Assembly: GCA_022614805.1 (NCBI GenBank)
Contig: JAKEHY010000017.1
Location: 81,758 to 145,757, forward strand
Direction of reading: 5' to 3'
Source of the DNA: Candidatus Zixiibacteriota bacterium
Lineage (GTDB): Bacteria; Zixibacteria; MSB-5A5; DSPP01
Length of the DNA stretch: 64,000 nucleotides
Shown here: positions 37,625 to 46,990 of the stretch, in pieces
Layout: every line of letters starts with the position of its first letter
Position numbering within the stretch: position 1 is the stretch's first letter
Position numbers and translations under genes: made by a program
Notes under the pieces: generated by a model
What the model was told of the DNA's origin: nothing
Databases searched by the model: none
What the model saw: the letters and a program-made list of their open reading frames with translations, nothing else

Positions 37625-39826
37625 CTAAAACCGGGTGGACAGCCCGATTATAAAGTTCCGCCCCGGTTCCAGAATCGGATTGAACGGGGAGGCGGCGTTC
37701 AACGGCTCACGGTAGGTCTGGTTGGTCAGGTTGTTGACGCTTGCCGTAAGCGTCCAGACCCGCCAGCTGTAGCCGGTGCGAAAACTTACGATGTTGAAGC
37801 TGGGAGTTGGCAACTGTAAAAGGGCGGAAGGGTCCGGATCCACCCGGTTCTGCCCGAAAACGTACCGGTTGGAGAGTTCGGTCTCAAACCGTCCGCGCGG
37901 TCCCTTCCAGCCCAAACCGACCACGATTTTGGCCGGAGCCACGTAGATGGCCCGGTGGGCGGAAAGGTTGTCCCCGCTTTGATAGGAAGCGTTCAAAAAG
38001 CTGGAAAACCCCTTCGGCAGTTGCGTTTCAAACTCCCCTTCTATACCCTGAAAGCGCACCTTGCTCACGTTTTCGTAGCTCCAGACCGCCTGCCGCCGGC
38101 CGCTGACGGTGACTGAATCGCCGGTAGCGCGCAGTTCGATGTAGTCGCGCAGTTGGTTTAGAAAAGCGGTGACCGAACCAGAAAAACGGAGGAAGCGGAA
38201 CTTCACCCCGGCATCCACGGAAACGTTTTTCTCCGCTTCCAAGTCCAAGTTGGGGGTGATGATTTGCTGGTCCTGGGTGCCGGAGAAGAATTTTTCAACC
38301 AGATTGGGAACCCGAAAGCCGCTGCCCACATTGCTCCCCACGCGGATGCCTTTGACCACCTCATATTGCGCTCCAACCGAGCCGGAAAAGGAAGTCAAAA
38401 CGTCGGTCTTCGGGTCCAAGGGCTGCCCCGTGCGAACATCGTTGTACCCTTCTGTTTTTTCCGCCGCCTGCCGGTACCAGTCAAAACGGGTGCCCAGCTT
38501 AAACGACAACGGCTGCGCCGGGCGAATGTCGTTTTGGGCGTAGAGACCCAAGGCGTCCATATGATTCTCCGGCACGGCCGCCGACTGTTTGACCTTGTGG
38601 GAGTTGATAAACGGGATGTGCGAAAATTCGCGGGTGAACCCGTCAATCATCTCCCGATAGTAGTCCAGCCCATACGTAAGGGTTTGATTCCCGGCCAAGC
38701 TCAAAATTTGCTGCAGATTGGTTCCGACTGTCAAGACGTTTGTATAGGTGTGGGTGGTGTCATAAAGCGTGGCGCCCGGAAAAGGAACGCCGGGCAGTGT
38801 AATATCTGTGCGTAACTCCTTTTTGTTTTTCTGGCCGTACACGCTCGCTTTGAAACCGGCCAGCTTGGACGTCAACTGTTTCCCTTCATAGGTCAAGGAA
38901 ACTTTTGAACGGTCGTGATAGGGGAAAAAGATGCCTACCGGAAAAGTCGGGTTGGGAGTTTCTGGAAAGCCGATCCCGGAGTTAAGCGAGCTTTGGGCGG
39001 AAAGCGAAAGCGAATGCTTTTCAGCCAGTTGGTAGTCTCCGATAAAGTCCAGCCCTACGGCGCGTTTCAAATTGGAGTTGGCAATCTGCCGACCCCATTC
39101 GAAAAGTCCGCTGCCGGGAGCATGGTAGTGATTGGCGCGGCGGAACTCCGCTCCCCCCTTTAGGCGCCAGCGGTGGTTGACTAAATTCAGTCCCAAACGG
39201 CCGAAGCGTTGCTCGTCATTGGTGCTGTAGCGGCTGGAAAAATCGCCGGAAAGCTTCCACTGGCCGGCCGGAAGGGGCGGTTTCTTGGTCAGAATGTTGA
39301 CCACGCCCCCCATCGCGTTGGAACCAAAGAGCACCGAGTTGGAGCCGCGCAGAATTTCCACTTGTTGCACCAGGCCGGGGGAAACCAGCGAAAGCTCGGC
39401 GCCGGAAAAGGTGTTTTCACGGGTGTCGTTCAAACGCTGGCCGTCCACCAAAACCAAAATCCGGCTGCCGGACAATCCGCGCACGTTGGGACGGGTGCGG
39501 AACGGCCCGGCGTCGGAGATATCCACCCCCGAAACGCGGTTCAGCAAGCCGCTGATGGTGAAAGCGCCGGAACTCTGAAGTTTCTGCTCCGAGAATACCG
39601 AAACGGCGTAGGGGACTTCAAACGCCGCCCGCTCGTAGCGGTTGGCCGTGACGACCAGCTCGTCCATTTGATAAACCGGCAATTTCTCTGTTTCGCTCGT
39701 ATCCTTCTCCGCACCGCTTGTTCCGAGCCGAGTCGAGGAAGCGGAGGCCGGCTCCTGTGCCCCAGCCAAAGCAAATGTCAAAAGCAAAGTTGAAACAACG
39801 CTAAAAACCGTTCTATCTGATTTCAT
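37625..39826 (-). CDS. TonB-dependent outer-membrane receptor
   Basis: 733 residues. Signal peptide, then a TonB-box-like MDELVVTANRYE, a plug domain (GAFTISGLLNRVSGVDISDAG, VRGLSGSRILVLVDGQRLND, VEILRGSNSVLFGSNAMGGVVNIL) and a barrel ending in a terminal Phe (IIGLSTRF). The plug resembles BtuB/siderophore-type receptors. The ligand cannot be read. Two palindromes lie in the upstream region (39929-39960) and a membrane-protein gene follows. Confidence 0.93.
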   Translation of the reverse strand: MKSDRTVFSVVSTLLLTFALAGAQEPASASSTRLGTSGAEKDTSETEKLPVYQMDELVVTANRYERAAFEVPYAVSVFSEQKLQSSGAFTISGLLNRVSGVDISDAGPFRTRPNVRGLSGSRILVLVDGQRLNDTRENTFSGAELSLVSPGLVQQVEILRGSNSVLFGSNAMGGVVNILTKKPPLPAGQWKLSGDFSSRYSTNDEQRFGRLGLNLVNHRWRLKGGAEFRRANHYHAPGSGLFEWGRQIANSNLKRAVGLDFIGDYQLAEKHSLSLSAQSSLNSGIGFPETPNPTFPVGIFFPYHDRSKVSLTYEGKQLTSKLAGFKASVYGQKNKKELRTDITLPGVPFPGATLYDTTHTYTNVLTVGTNLQQILSLAGNQTLTYGLDYYREMIDGFTREFSHIPFINSHKVKQSAAVPENHMDALGLYAQNDIRPAQPLSFKLGTRFDWYRQAAEKTEGYNDVRTGQPLDPKTDVLTSFSGSVGAQYEVVKGIRVGSNVGSGFRVPNLVEKFFSGTQDQQIITPNLDLEAEKNVSVDAGVKFRFLRFSGSVTAFLNQLRDYIELRATGDSVTVSGRRQAVWSYENVSKVRFQGIEGEFETQLPKGFSSFLNASYQSGDNLSAHRAIYVAPAKIVVGLGWKGPRGRFETELSNRYVFGQNRVDPDPSALLQLPTPSFNIVSFRTGYSWRVWTLTASVNNLTNQTYREPLNAASPFNPILEPGRNFIIGLSTRF

Positions 39827-39928
39827 AACAACCTATCCACCGTCCTTCCTTATGGTTTGCGCTAAACAGTTCGCCATTTTTCAAGCTGCTTCCAAGCAAG
39901 CCATATAGAAATTTGAGAGGCTCAACGC

Positions 39929-39960
39929 AATGACTTCCGTCATTATGATGCGGGTCATAA
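39929..39960. promoter_or_regulatory. Tandem palindromic sites upstream of the TonB receptor gene
   Basis: Two adjoining dyads: AATGAC-TTCC-GTCATT (39929-39944) and TTATGA-TGCGGG-TCATAA (39943-39960), each with perfect 6-bp arms. The N4 and N6 spacers recall FNR-like and CRP-like sites respectively. They lie 100-135 bp before the start codon. Confidence 0.5.
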
Positions 39961-39983
39961 AGTATCGGCGGAAAGTGAGGCGA

Positions 39984-40010
39984 CAAAAAAGCCGCCCGGT
40001 AGGCGGCTTT
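39984..40010 (-). terminator. Rho-independent terminator, probably originally of tdh-kbl
   Basis: On the minus strand AAAGCCGCC pairs with GGCGGCTTT (5-nt loop) followed by more T. The only minus-strand gene upstream is kbl, 1 kb away beyond the HEPN-like gene. Attenuation in the TonB-receptor leader is an alternative. Confidence 0.7.
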
Positions 40011-40112
40011 CACATCTTATAGCAACGACTTGCTGGTTAATGTTTAGATTATATTTTAGTAGCCTATCGGCTCCTTGTAATTTGTTCTTTTTTTTGGGTA
40101 TCTTAAGTTGCA

Positions 40113-41006
40113 ATGAATTCGTTCAAAACCATTACCGTTAAAGAACCCGACATCAGGAGGCTAATTTTAGCTAAACAGCTTTACGTGCACGGTTGCACCT
40201 ACTCTGCCCATAAAGATGAAATAAGTAGGATGCTCGCTATTCTAAACTTCGACTATTCTGTAGAAATGATTTTGAAGTGCGTGGCTACTACGCACAACAT
40301 TATTTCTTCTGCCAGAGGAGATTATAAATTCAAGGACTTGTGGGACGAAATTGTCAAAAAGGGACTAATTCTTCCATTAAAAGGCCAGATTTTCGCACTG
40401 CATGAACTTAGAAATATTGTCCAGCATCAAGGGAGTATTCCTTCCATAGAAGATGTAAGCAAAAACAAAACTTATACTCAAGATTTTATCGGTTCTGTTT
40501 GCAGTGAAATAATGAATTTGCCTTTTGAAAAACTATACCTTTCTGTACTTATTAAGAATGAAAAATTGAGAACTAAAATACTCGACGCCGAAAAAGCTTT
40601 AGATAAACAAGAACTTAAAAAATGTATTAAATTATGTGAAGAAGCTCTAAAGTTAGCCTTCTTTGAGGAATCAGACGTTTTTGAATTAGCGGGAGAATTA
40701 ACTGGATATTTAGGCGCTTCTAAAGAACTTAAGAAAGTCATATCCAACAACTATCCAGAACAGTACAAGGAAAAGGATTACTATCTACCTACAAGAGATT
40801 TAAGTAGAGCTTTGTTACAGCTGGGGCAAGGTGTTGCCAGCATGCAATTTTTAGACGAATACCGGATAGATTTTCTTAAACATCGCAGAGCCTTTGAAAC
40901 TCTCAATAACTTATCTGATAAGGAACTTCAAAGTTTTGCAGAATCTTCATTAAGCTTTATAACGAACCTTTTTCTAAAATGGCAGGAAGATGAAATACTT
41001 AAATAA
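40113..41006 (+). CDS. HEPN-like AT-rich protein, possible defence or toxin function
   Basis: 297 residues, clearly more AT-rich than its neighbours and with a different codon habit. No ribosome site is obvious. ELRNIVQHQG contains R-x4-H, the signature of HEPN RNase/toxin domains, in a helical context typical of HEPN. The rest is all-helical with no recognised domain. It is convergent with kbl and overlaps its stop by 8 bp. The position beyond a terminator and the composition suggest it was acquired. The HEPN assignment rests on one motif and helix content, so it is a suggestion only. Confidence 0.55.
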   Translation: MNSFKTITVKEPDIRRLILAKQLYVHGCTYSAHKDEISRMLAILNFDYSVEMILKCVATTHNIISSARGDYKFKDLWDEIVKKGLILPLKGQIFALHELRNIVQHQGSIPSIEDVSKNKTYTQDFIGSVCSEIMNLPFEKLYLSVLIKNEKLRTKILDAEKALDKQELKKCIKLCEEALKLAFFEESDVFELAGELTGYLGASKELKKVISNNYPEQYKEKDYYLPTRDLSRALLQLGQGVASMQFLDEYRIDFLKHRRAFETLNNLSDKELQSFAESSLSFITNLFLKWQEDEILK

Positions 41007-42216
41007 TTTTCAATTTCTCCCCCATTTTCTTAAACGCCTCCAGCGCTTCGTTTAAGTCACGGTGTTCGAGGGCGGCGGAGACTTGAACGCGAAGACGGGC
41101 TTCCCCTTTCGGCACGACCGGATACCAAAGCCCCTTGACATAGACCCCTTCTTTCAAAAGCTCGGCAGAGGCATCCTGCGCCAGAGCCGCATCTCCCAGC
41201 ATAACCGGCACGATGGGATGGGAACCATGCAAAATCTTGAAACCCAGATTGACTATTTCTTTCCGGAAGTAGGCGGTATTGGAATGCAACTTTTCCACCA
41301 GCGAATAGTCACTATCAAGAATATTGAACGCCTCCAGAGAAGCCGCCAAAATTGGTGGCGGCAGGGAATTGGAAAAAATGTAGGGCCGGGAGTTCTGCCG
41401 CAGGTATTCTATCAAAGCTTTCTTGGAGGCGATAAATCCACCCGCTGCCCCGCCCAGAGCTTTGCCCAAAGTTCCGGTTAGAACATCCACTTTTCCCCAA
41501 ACCCCCAACCCCTCCGCCGTCCCCTTGCCGGTATTCCCCACCACTCCCATCCCGTGAGAATCATCCACCATCAAGATGGCCTGATATTTGTTGCAAAGCT
41601 CCACCAGCCGCGGCAGGGGGGCCAAATCCCCCTCCATACTGAAAACGCCGTCCGTGGCGACGACGCGAAAACGGTAGAGCTGGTTTTTATCCCCCTCCAG
41701 CTGCCGGGCCAAATCCTCGGCCTCCCCGTGGGCGTAAATTTTTCTATCGGTCGTTTCCGCTTTGGTCAGCCGGTTGCCGTCGATGATGGAGGCATGGTTC
41801 AGCCGGTCAGAATAAATGACGTCTTTGTACGAGTCGTAGCCGAGTTTGTCGGCAAAAAGCCCGGCAAAAAATCCCTCGTTGGCCGAAAAGCAGGACAAAT
41901 AAAGTATGGCATCCTCGGTTCCGCAAAAAGCGGCTATTTTTTCCTCCAATTTCCGATGCAAAACCTGCGTCCCGCAGATAAAGCGGACGGAGGACATCCC
42001 GAAGCCGTATTCTTTTATTCCCCGAATGGCCGCTTCCCGGATTTTTGGATGAGAAGCCAGTCCGAGATAGTTGTTGGAGGCAAGCATTATGATTTCTTTC
42101 CCGCCCACTTTGACTCTTGCTCCTTGCGCGCTTTCCAGCATGGTTTCGTATTTGAAGGTCTTGGCCGCCTGCAGTTCAGACAGCACCTTTGTGATTTTGT
42201 CTAATTGGGGAATCAT
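40999..42216 (-). CDS. kbl: 2-amino-3-ketobutyrate CoA ligase (glycine C-acetyltransferase)
   Basis: 405 residues. Blocks NNYLGLASHPKIREA, GFGMSSVRFICGTQ, MVDDSHGMGVVG and the PLP lysine in GTLGKALGGAAGGF define the alpha-oxoamine synthase family; pairing with a threonine dehydrogenase points to Kbl rather than BioF. It splits aminoketobutyrate plus CoA to glycine and acetyl-CoA. It follows tdh by 47 bp, a gap holding a palindromic repeat. Confidence 0.9.
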   Translation of the reverse strand: MIPQLDKITKVLSELQAAKTFKYETMLESAQGARVKVGGKEIIMLASNNYLGLASHPKIREAAIRGIKEYGFGMSSVRFICGTQVLHRKLEEKIAAFCGTEDAILYLSCFSANEGFFAGLFADKLGYDSYKDVIYSDRLNHASIIDGNRLTKAETTDRKIYAHGEAEDLARQLEGDKNQLYRFRVVATDGVFSMEGDLAPLPRLVELCNKYQAILMVDDSHGMGVVGNTGKGTAEGLGVWGKVDVLTGTLGKALGGAAGGFIASKKALIEYLRQNSRPYIFSNSLPPPILAASLEAFNILDSDYSLVEKLHSNTAYFRKEIVNLGFKILHGSHPIVPVMLGDAALAQDASAELLKEGVYVKGLWYPVVPKGEARLRVQVSAALEHRDLNEALEAFKKMGEKLKII

Positions 42217-42228
42217 CCTATTTTTTCT

Positions 42229-42253
42229 GTAGGGGCGGGTTTAAAACCCGCCC
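42229..42253. repeat. GTAGGGG-type palindromic repeat inside the tdh-kbl gap
   Basis: GTAGGGGCGGG-TTTAAAA-CCCGCCC, the same frame as the copies at 16541 and 21640 but with a different centre. It would be transcribed as a hairpin between two genes of one operon. Confidence 0.75.
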
Positions 42254-42263
42254 TTTGTGGAAT

Positions 42264-43448
42264 TTATTTTTCCGGCAACAGCAAAACCTTGAACGCCTCG
42301 CCGGAGCGCATTGCCGCAAACCCTTCCTCGAAGCGGGAAAGCGGCAGCTGGTGGGAAACGAACCCGGAGGAGGCAAACAATTCCGAAAGCCCGGACTTGA
42401 GCAAATCCTTCATCGTTTCCCAAGACTCGAACATGCGCCGGCCGATGATTCCCTTGACGGAAACCCCCCGGAAAATCACCCGGTCGGAAAAATTCAGATT
42501 GGTCTCTCCTTCGGGAATTCCCAAAAGCAAAACCGTACCGCCGGCGCGGACCAAATCGAAGGCGTCCGCATACGCCTTGTAGCTGCCGGACATTTCAAAA
42601 ACCAAATCGACCCCGTCCCCCCCCGTTTCATGCAGGATCGTATCGAGCATCTCCCTGCGCCCGTCCTTTAGTCCCAAATCAAAGGTGAAATTGGCGCCGA
42701 ATTTGCGCGCCATCCCAAATCGTTTTTTCTCCACCTTTTCGGGAGTCAGCCCTTTCCCCGGATTGGAAACGTCGGTGACAAAAATGGTCGACGCTCCCGA
42801 ATGCCGGACCACCGCCGTCGCCATCAGCCCTTGCACCCCGCAGCCGAGAACGGCCACACTCTTCCCCATCAAGGGCTCTTCCTGGGCCGTATGCACGGCG
42901 TTTCCCAATGCATCCATAAAAGCGATGATTTCAATTGGAATCTCCTTTTTGGAAAAAAGCTGCAGATTCGCCACCGGCACGGTCAAAAAACGGGTGAACG
43001 CCCCGTTTTCGTGAATTCCTTTGATGATGGTGTTGGGGCAGGCATGTTTTTGCCCCATCCGGCAGGCCCGGCAGCGGTTGCAGGGGATGTGCATCTCCGC
43101 CGAAGCGAAGTAGTCGTTGGTTAGTTTGGAAAGAATTTCGGCAGGCTGGAAATTTCGAAACTCGGGAAAGGCCTGCAAAAACCCGAGGGCCTTTGGCCCG
43201 GCACCGACCACCCGCCCGGCGAACTCGTGGCCGATGATAACCGGGTCCACAAAGGCCCGCCGCATCTCCGCCCGGATGGAATCCTTGTTGTTGTAAATCC
43301 CCACGTCCGTGCCGCAGATGCCCGCCGCGAGGACCTCGATTTTTACTTCATCGGGCTCCAGGGAATTCGGCGAAGGCCGCTCCTCCAGCCGCAGTCCTTT
43401 CGGCCAGGGAGTCGACCCGTTTGGCCGCGTTTTAACCAGTCCCAGCAT
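42264..43448 (-). CDS. tdh: Zinc alcohol dehydrogenase, L-threonine 3-dehydrogenase-like
   Basis: 394 residues, longer than typical Tdh (~340). Medium-chain dehydrogenase: catalytic-zinc Cys in AAGICGTDVG and GHEFAGRVV, structural-zinc cluster CNRCRACRMGQKHAC, NAD fold AVLGCGVQGLMA. The extra length lies around residues 85-120, between the GHE block and the structural zinc. Pairing with kbl supports threonine oxidation to 2-amino-3-oxobutyrate, but substrate is inferred from context. Confidence 0.8.
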   Translation of the reverse strand: MLGLVKTRPNGSTPWPKGLRLEERPSPNSLEPDEVKIEVLAAGICGTDVGIYNNKDSIRAEMRRAFVDPVIIGHEFAGRVVGAGPKALGFLQAFPEFRNFQPAEILSKLTNDYFASAEMHIPCNRCRACRMGQKHACPNTIIKGIHENGAFTRFLTVPVANLQLFSKKEIPIEIIAFMDALGNAVHTAQEEPLMGKSVAVLGCGVQGLMATAVVRHSGASTIFVTDVSNPGKGLTPEKVEKKRFGMARKFGANFTFDLGLKDGRREMLDTILHETGGDGVDLVFEMSGSYKAYADAFDLVRAGGTVLLLGIPEGETNLNFSDRVIFRGVSVKGIIGRRMFESWETMKDLLKSGLSELFASSGFVSHQLPLSRFEEGFAAMRSGEAFKVLLLPEK

Positions 43449-43455
43449 AAGCCGG

Positions 43456-44331
43456 TCAGAATATACTTAGTTTGACGTATTTTTTCGGATTTTTTTGGAT
43501 GTCGGCCAAAAGCCGTTTCAGTTCATTCAAAGTCTGATGGGCTTCACTGTAAAGCTTCTCGTCTTTGGCGAGAAGCCCCAAACTTCCCTCCCCCTTCTCT
43601 ACGCGGGTAAAAAAGCTGTCCATTTTGGCCGTTGTACTGTTCATGGCCGAAGCCAGACTGTCCAAATTGGCCGCCAGGGAGACCAGCCGATCTCCCACTT
43701 TTTTCTGGGTTTCATTCAAGTTGCCGGAAAGCTCTTTTATCCGCGCTATGGCATCCCGGCTTTCAACGTAAAACCGGTCGTCCCGGAAAAGTTTTCCAAT
43801 GCTGCCGCGTCCGGCATCGATTTGCTCGGCTATGGATGATAACCGGGCCAAAAGCTCATTGGCGTTTTTCAAAAGCTCCGGCGTGGAAGACAACGTGGAG
43901 GCCAAATCGACCGGCCGCTCCCCCAATATGAAATCCCCCGATTTCAGCTCCGGCGAAGCGGACGTGCCGGCGATAATTTCCACGTATTTGTCCCCCAACA
44001 AGCCGACCGTCCCCAGCCGCGCTTTGCTGTCCTGCCGCAAGAGATTCCAGTATTTCCGATTGATACCCATTGAAACGATGATTTTCCCTTCGGCCACCAG
44101 ACGGTCGAGCGCAATATCGGATACCTGACCCACTTCCACCCCGTTTATCCAGACCGGCGAGCCGACCACCAGGCCGGCCAGGGCCGGAAACCAGGTCCTG
44201 ACCGTATTTTTCGGCCTCAAAACCGAGCTTCCTCCACCCATCAAAGAAGCCCACAGCAGAAGCCCGATGGCGATGAGGGCCACGATGCCTAATTTCAACC
44301 CCCCCCAGCGGATGTCCCCCGTCCGTTTCAT
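43456..44331 (-). CDS. mlaD: MCE/MlaD-family component of a lipid ABC transporter
   Basis: 291 residues: membrane helix near 13-30, MCE domain (RTWFPALAGLVVGSPVWINGVEVGQV ... LGTVGLLGDKYVEII), then a long helical tail. It overlaps mlaF by 4 bp. The C-terminal end (NELKRLLADIQKNPKKYVKLSIF) resembles the tail of the MCE protein at 558-1454, so the two are paralogues. Confidence 0.88.
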   Translation of the reverse strand: MKRTGDIRWGGLKLGIVALIAIGLLLWASLMGGGSSVLRPKNTVRTWFPALAGLVVGSPVWINGVEVGQVSDIALDRLVAEGKIIVSMGINRKYWNLLRQDSKARLGTVGLLGDKYVEIIAGTSASPELKSGDFILGERPVDLASTLSSTPELLKNANELLARLSSIAEQIDAGRGSIGKLFRDDRFYVESRDAIARIKELSGNLNETQKKVGDRLVSLAANLDSLASAMNSTTAKMDSFFTRVEKGEGSLGLLAKDEKLYSEAHQTLNELKRLLADIQKNPKKYVKLSIF

Positions 44332-45104
44332 CCCTTCTCCTCGCCAAAGGAGGCAAAGGCGTGCGCCAGCGTGCTTTTAAACGGTCCCAGAAAGCGAAAA
44401 ACGAAAGGGTGGTTCGACCCCCGCAGCTCTTCCGAATTCCCGTCGAAAATCACTTCTCCCTCCGCAATCATTATAAAGCGGTTGGAAACTTTCAAAGCAT
44501 CCGAGATGTCGTGGGTTACCACCAACGAGGTGACCTCCTTCCTCTTCTGCAGGGAGGTAATCTGGTCGATGATGGTTTCCACTGCGAGGGGGTCCAAACC
44601 GGTTGTTGGTTCGTCATAGAGCATAATTTTAGGCTCCAGCGAGGCAAGCGCCCGGGCGATGGCCACCCTCCGCCGCATCCCGCCAGAGAGTTCGTCCGGC
44701 ATCCGGTCCAATATCTCCGGGTCCAAGCCGACTTCCACTAAAGCCCGCCCAACCCGCACTTCAATTTCCTCCTCCGACATCTTGGTATGCTCAAAAAGCC
44801 AGTAGCCGATATTCTCTCCCACCGTCAGCGAATCGAAAAGTGCCCCCTCCTGAAAAATCATCCCGATGTGGTAGCGGGCGCGGTCCCATTCCTCGTTGGA
44901 AGCGCCGGTCATATCCCGCCCGTCGATAATCACCCGTCCGGAATCCGGCCGCCAGAGCCCCAGGATGATTTTCAAAATCGAGGACTTTCCCGAACCGGAA
45001 GGGCCCAAAATAACCTTCGTTTCCCCTCTCGGCACGGCGAAATTTATGTTCTTCAGTATGGGCCTTCCTCCCAGCGAAAGGTAAATATTTTCCAATTGTA
45101 TCAT
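44328..45104 (-). CDS. mlaF: ABC transporter ATP-binding protein (MlaF-like)
   Basis: 258 residues. Walker A GPSGSGKSS, Q-loop (GMIFQEGALFDSLTV), signature LSGGMRRRVAIARAL and Walker B IMLYDEPTTGLDP are intact, and the His-switch is VVTHD. The EGALFDSLTVGENI and DELSGGMRRRVAI wording is characteristic of MlaF/Ttg2A. It powers the mlaE-D lipid transporter. A 152-bp gap without a recognised gene separates it from mlaE. Confidence 0.93.
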   Translation of the reverse strand: MIQLENIYLSLGGRPILKNINFAVPRGETKVILGPSGSGKSSILKIILGLWRPDSGRVIIDGRDMTGASNEEWDRARYHIGMIFQEGALFDSLTVGENIGYWLFEHTKMSEEEIEVRVGRALVEVGLDPEILDRMPDELSGGMRRRVAIARALASLEPKIMLYDEPTTGLDPLAVETIIDQITSLQKRKEVTSLVVTHDISDALKVSNRFIMIAEGEVIFDGNSEELRGSNHPFVFRFLGPFKSTLAHAFASFGEEKG

Positions 45105-45256
45105 TTTTTTTGCGCCCCGCCTTCCTCACGCATTATCCCAATAACCGGTATGCGCCCGCTTCCGTTCCCAAAAACGTCGGCAACCGGAACTGCGCATCTG
45201 CTTTATATGTATCGTCTTTTCCCGACCTCGTCCCTATGAGTCACCGGCCGCACCGC

Positions 45257-46042
45257 TCACCAGCCCAAAATGGCAAAAAGACCCTTGGTCATCATAAACT
45301 CCGCCACTAAAATGGAAATGGAGGAAACCACCACCGCCTCTCGGGTGGCCTGCCCCACCCCCCGCGTCCCTCCTTCGGAGCTAAATCCCTTGTAACAGCC
45401 CACGATGGCGATGATGATGCCGAAAAAAAACGGCTTGGTCATTCCCACCAAAAGATTGCCGTAGGTCAGCTTTTGCTTCACGTTGGTCCAGTATAAAGCG
45501 TCGGAAACGTGCACGATAAAATGGGAAACAATCCAGCCGCCGATGATGGCTATCGTATCCGTCAGAATGGTCAGAATCGGCATCATCAGAAAAAGGGCCA
45601 GAAGTCGCGGCACGGCCAGTTTTTTTATCGGGTCGGTGCCGAAGGATATCAATGCGTCGATTTGATTGGAGGCTTTCATCGAGCCGATTTCGGCCGCGAT
45701 GCCGGAGGAAACCCGCGCCGCCACCATCAGCCCGGTCAGAACCGGCCCCAAAGCCCGCACGTTGGCCAGGGTGATGATGCGCCCCATATAATCCTTGGCC
45801 CCGAACTCCGCCATCTCCTTGGAAAACTGCAAGGCCATTGCCTGGCCGGCAAAAATGCCCGTGAATACGCACAAATAAACCGAGCCGATGCCCAAAAAGT
45901 GAATCTGCTCGTACAGGTCCCGCCAGTAAAAAGGAGGGGCGAACACTTTTGCAAACACTTTTCCGGCAAAGGCGGTAATCCCCTGCGCTTCGAAGACCAT
46001 CTTTTTCAGCCGCTCGTTGACGGCCAAAGCCACGGAAGCCAT
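45257..46042 (-). CDS. mlaE: MlaE-family ABC transporter permease
   Basis: 261 residues, ~5-6 membrane helices. Blocks GPVLTGLMVAARVSSGIAAEIGSMKASNQIDAL and PRLLALFLMMPILT are hallmarks of MlaE permeases. First gene of the mlaE-F-D-tdh-kbl run. Confidence 0.93.
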   Translation of the reverse strand: MASVALAVNERLKKMVFEAQGITAFAGKVFAKVFAPPFYWRDLYEQIHFLGIGSVYLCVFTGIFAGQAMALQFSKEMAEFGAKDYMGRIITLANVRALGPVLTGLMVAARVSSGIAAEIGSMKASNQIDALISFGTDPIKKLAVPRLLALFLMMPILTILTDTIAIIGGWIVSHFIVHVSDALYWTNVKQKLTYGNLLVGMTKPFFFGIIIAIVGCYKGFSSEGGTRGVGQATREAVVVSSISILVAEFMMTKGLFAILGW

Positions 46043-46151
46043 CGGCGGTCAAGTTATAGGCTGGCTTACCGGCTGGCAATAAGAAAAGGAAGGCGCATCG
46101 ACACGGCCGGCTCTTGCCTCCTTTCTTACTTTACCCCTAATTGGAATACAA

Positions 46152-46751
46152 ATGCGAAAAAAAGCCAAAAGCAAAAGTTCCAAGTTGGTATTTCTAAAAG
46201 GCAAGAAGACCATCCTTCGCCCCCTGCGCAAAGCGACCGATTTCGAGCTTTGCCTGCGCTGGATTAACGACCCGGAAGTGAACCAGTATCTTTTGGTGCA
46301 TTTCCCGGTTACGGAAAAGAAAGAGGAAGAATGGTTTGATAAGGTGGCTAACAATCCTAAGGAAGTCATCTTGGGTATTGAAACTTTGGACGGTAAGCTG
46401 ATTGGCACGATGGCGCTGCACAACATCAACGGCAAGGACCGAACGGCTGCGACCGGGGCGTTAATTGGGGAAAAAAAGTATTGGGGAAAAGGATATGGCA
46501 CGGATGCCAAAATGACCCTGTTGGACTACGCCTTCAACACCCTTAATCTGCGAAAAATCAACTCCTCGGTGTATGCCTTCAACAAACGCAGCTTGAAGTA
46601 CAACCTGAAATGCGGCTACAAAATCGAAGGCGTGCGCAAAAAGCAGATTTTCCGGAACGGCAAATACAACGACGAAATAATAATCGCCGTTTTTAAGGAG
46701 GACTGGCTCCCCTTCTGGAAAAAATACCGAAAGACCGGCAAGGTTCGCTAA
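46152..46751 (+). CDS. GNAT-family N-acetyltransferase (RimJ/RimL-like)
   Basis: 199 residues. Lys-rich start, then LRPLRKATDFELCLRWINDPEVNQYL; acetyl-CoA loop region in GALIGEKKYWGKGYGTDAKMTLLDYAF, then NLRKINSSVYAFNKRSLKYNLKCGYKIEGVRKKQIF. It likely acetylates a protein N-terminus, an amino-sugar or a small molecule; the acceptor cannot be inferred. Monocistronic by position. Confidence 0.85.
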   Translation: MRKKAKSKSSKLVFLKGKKTILRPLRKATDFELCLRWINDPEVNQYLLVHFPVTEKKEEEWFDKVANNPKEVILGIETLDGKLIGTMALHNINGKDRTAATGALIGEKKYWGKGYGTDAKMTLLDYAFNTLNLRKINSSVYAFNKRSLKYNLKCGYKIEGVRKKQIFRNGKYNDEIIIAVFKEDWLPFWKKYRKTGKVR

Positions 46752-46794
46752 TTTTTTTCCCAGTTTGTCACAAAAGAATAATTAATAAATTCCC

Positions 46795-46843
46795 GACTAA
46801 AATAGTCGCATCCCCACACAAAAATGCCGACCATTTCAGTCGC
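46795..46843. promoter_or_regulatory. Two 15-bp palindromes upstream of the iron operon
   Basis: CGACTA-AAA-TAGTCG (46795-46809) and CGAC-N7-GTCG (46829-46843) have the same outer ends and length, spaced 34 bp apart. They lie 72-120 bp before the -35 box of the porin-feoAB promoter. Candidate sites for a metal-responsive regulator; its identity is unknown. Confidence 0.5.
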
Positions 46844-46914
46844 CAACTAAAAATTATTTTCTAATATCGACTTAACTCTTTCATTTACAACAGGTTGGCA
46901 TTTGTAAAACTTCC

Positions 46915-46941
46915 TTGACAGATGGAGCCTTCCATTATTAT
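46915..46941 (+). promoter_or_regulatory. Promoter of the porin-feoAB operon
   Basis: TTGACA with TATTAT at 15 bp (or ATTATT at 16). Its position means an open frame starting at 46922 cannot be the real start, supporting the GTG at 46991. Confidence 0.6.
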
Positions 46942-46990
46942 TTCCCGCCCCGATGGATGTTTTGTGAAAAAATTAACAAAGGAGAATTGG

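Noticed and set aside
31563-46878. Shared ACTTAACTC near both metal-operon promoters as a common operator
   Set aside because: A 9-base match between two intergenic regions is expected by chance often enough that it is not evidence.
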